From Planctomycetota bacterium (GTDB lineage Bacteria > Planctomycetota > UBA1135 > JACQFD01): a DNA stretch of 52,523 nt. Made by a program: the position numbers and the translations under genes. Below, piece after piece: positions 52,236-52,523 of the stretch. The stretch covers positions 1 through 52,523 of the forward strand of contig JAEUHX010000024.1 of assembly GCA_016792805.1 (NCBI GenBank). The letters are read 5' to 3'. Positions within the stretch are counted from its first letter, which is position 1; each line of letters opens with the position of its first letter. Below the pieces are notes generated by a model. It ran no database searches. It had not been told where the DNA came from and saw nothing but the letters and a program-made list of their open reading frames with translations.

Positions 52236-52523
52236 ATGCGTTGATCTGTAGGGTCGGCGCACGCGCCGAACCATGGCGCGGGGCTTGCCCCGCGCGATGA
52301 CGAACCGTCGAAGGCGGCCTTCGTCATCCGCGCGCGTAGGCGCGCGCGAATCGTCGCGGGCGATGCCCGCGCCCTACCGTAGCAGTGAAGGAATCTGTTG
52401 CGATGTTGTCGCACCCACCTTCAACTTCACAGATGAGTGACGGCTTGGAACGGGGCGTGGGTCGGTCTTGGCGTGCACAGATTTCGACATGTAGGGTCGG
52501 CGCACGCGCCGAACCATGGCGCG
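52236..52523 (+). repeat. Contig-end repeat, 243-bp-period variant
   Basis: TGTAGGGTCGGCGCACGCGC occurs at 52247 and again at 52490, 243 bases apart. The order of hairpins matches the 311-bp units at 53-1480, but only one of the two 58-base sub-repeats is present, which accounts for most of the shorter period. The sequence stops inside the second unit, so the contig ends in the repeat. Confidence 0.92.

Overview
The window looks like one complete assembled contig from an uncultured, GC-rich bacterium, most likely a member of the Planctomycetota. Points in favour are a giant PA14/multi-haem cytochrome/beta-propeller protein of a type common in that phylum, ECF sigma factors fused through a membrane helix to large outer domains, secreted proteins full of EF-hand-like or RTX-like loops, a full Bat operon, and abundant small intergenic hairpin repeats. 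The phylum call is inference from gene content; there is no rRNA to confirm it. Bases 1-52 are Illumina library adapter rather than organism DNA. The next 1.4 kb and the last 0.3 kb are copies of one repeat family, so the contig probably broke in repeats at both ends.

Layout. 53-1846: a 311-bp tandem repeat array and inverted fragments of it. 1847-7527 (minus): a secreted pentahaem cytochrome/propeller protein and an RTX-type calcium-binding protein. 7687-9474 (plus): MoxR ATPase and a short-chain dehydrogenase. 9482-10825 (minus): the decayed 3' end of a second RTX protein and a protein of unknown function with an effector-like C-terminus. 10977-18491 (plus): DUF58 protein, a DUF4381-like protein and BatA, BatB, BatC, BatD and BatE, almost all overlapping by 1-8 bases. 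18492-19105: hairpins, a 37-bp tandem repeat and an inverted copy of the contig-end repeat. 19106-24562 (minus): a methyltransferase, a membrane-anchored unknown protein and a ChrR-like cupin protein, with a 139-bp direct repeat and a dead IS256-type transposase between them. 25148-26967 (plus): tRNA-Ala(CGC), an ArsR-like regulator and an SRPBCC/AHSA1 protein.

26990-34311 is the most unusual region. Two ECF sigma factors, each fused through one transmembrane helix to a large outer domain, are transcribed divergently, and one is followed by a paralogue of its outer domain that lacks the sigma part. 34320-40304 (minus): kelch protein, EF-hand-loop protein, RNase D, TPR protein and a small unknown protein.

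40562-51369 (plus) is a nearly gapless haem operon, hemA-hemCD-hemB-hemL-[histidine kinase-response regulator]-hemE-hemN, followed by a secreted unknown protein. It encodes the route from glutamyl-tRNA through 5-aminolevulinate to the oxygen-independent coproporphyrinogen oxidation step, with a two-component system translationally coupled inside it. Haem made here could supply c-type cytochromes such as the pentahaem protein at 1847-6154. 51478-52224 (plus) is a cupin protein with a Tat-like leader, followed by the terminal repeat.

The best candidates for something new are the paired membrane-tethered sigma factors with their sigma-less paralogue, the two-component pair embedded in the haem operon, the effector-like gene that separates moxR from its usual DUF58 partner, and the nested repeat family. 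Gene starts are chosen by homology, overlap and leader peptides, and several are uncertain as noted.
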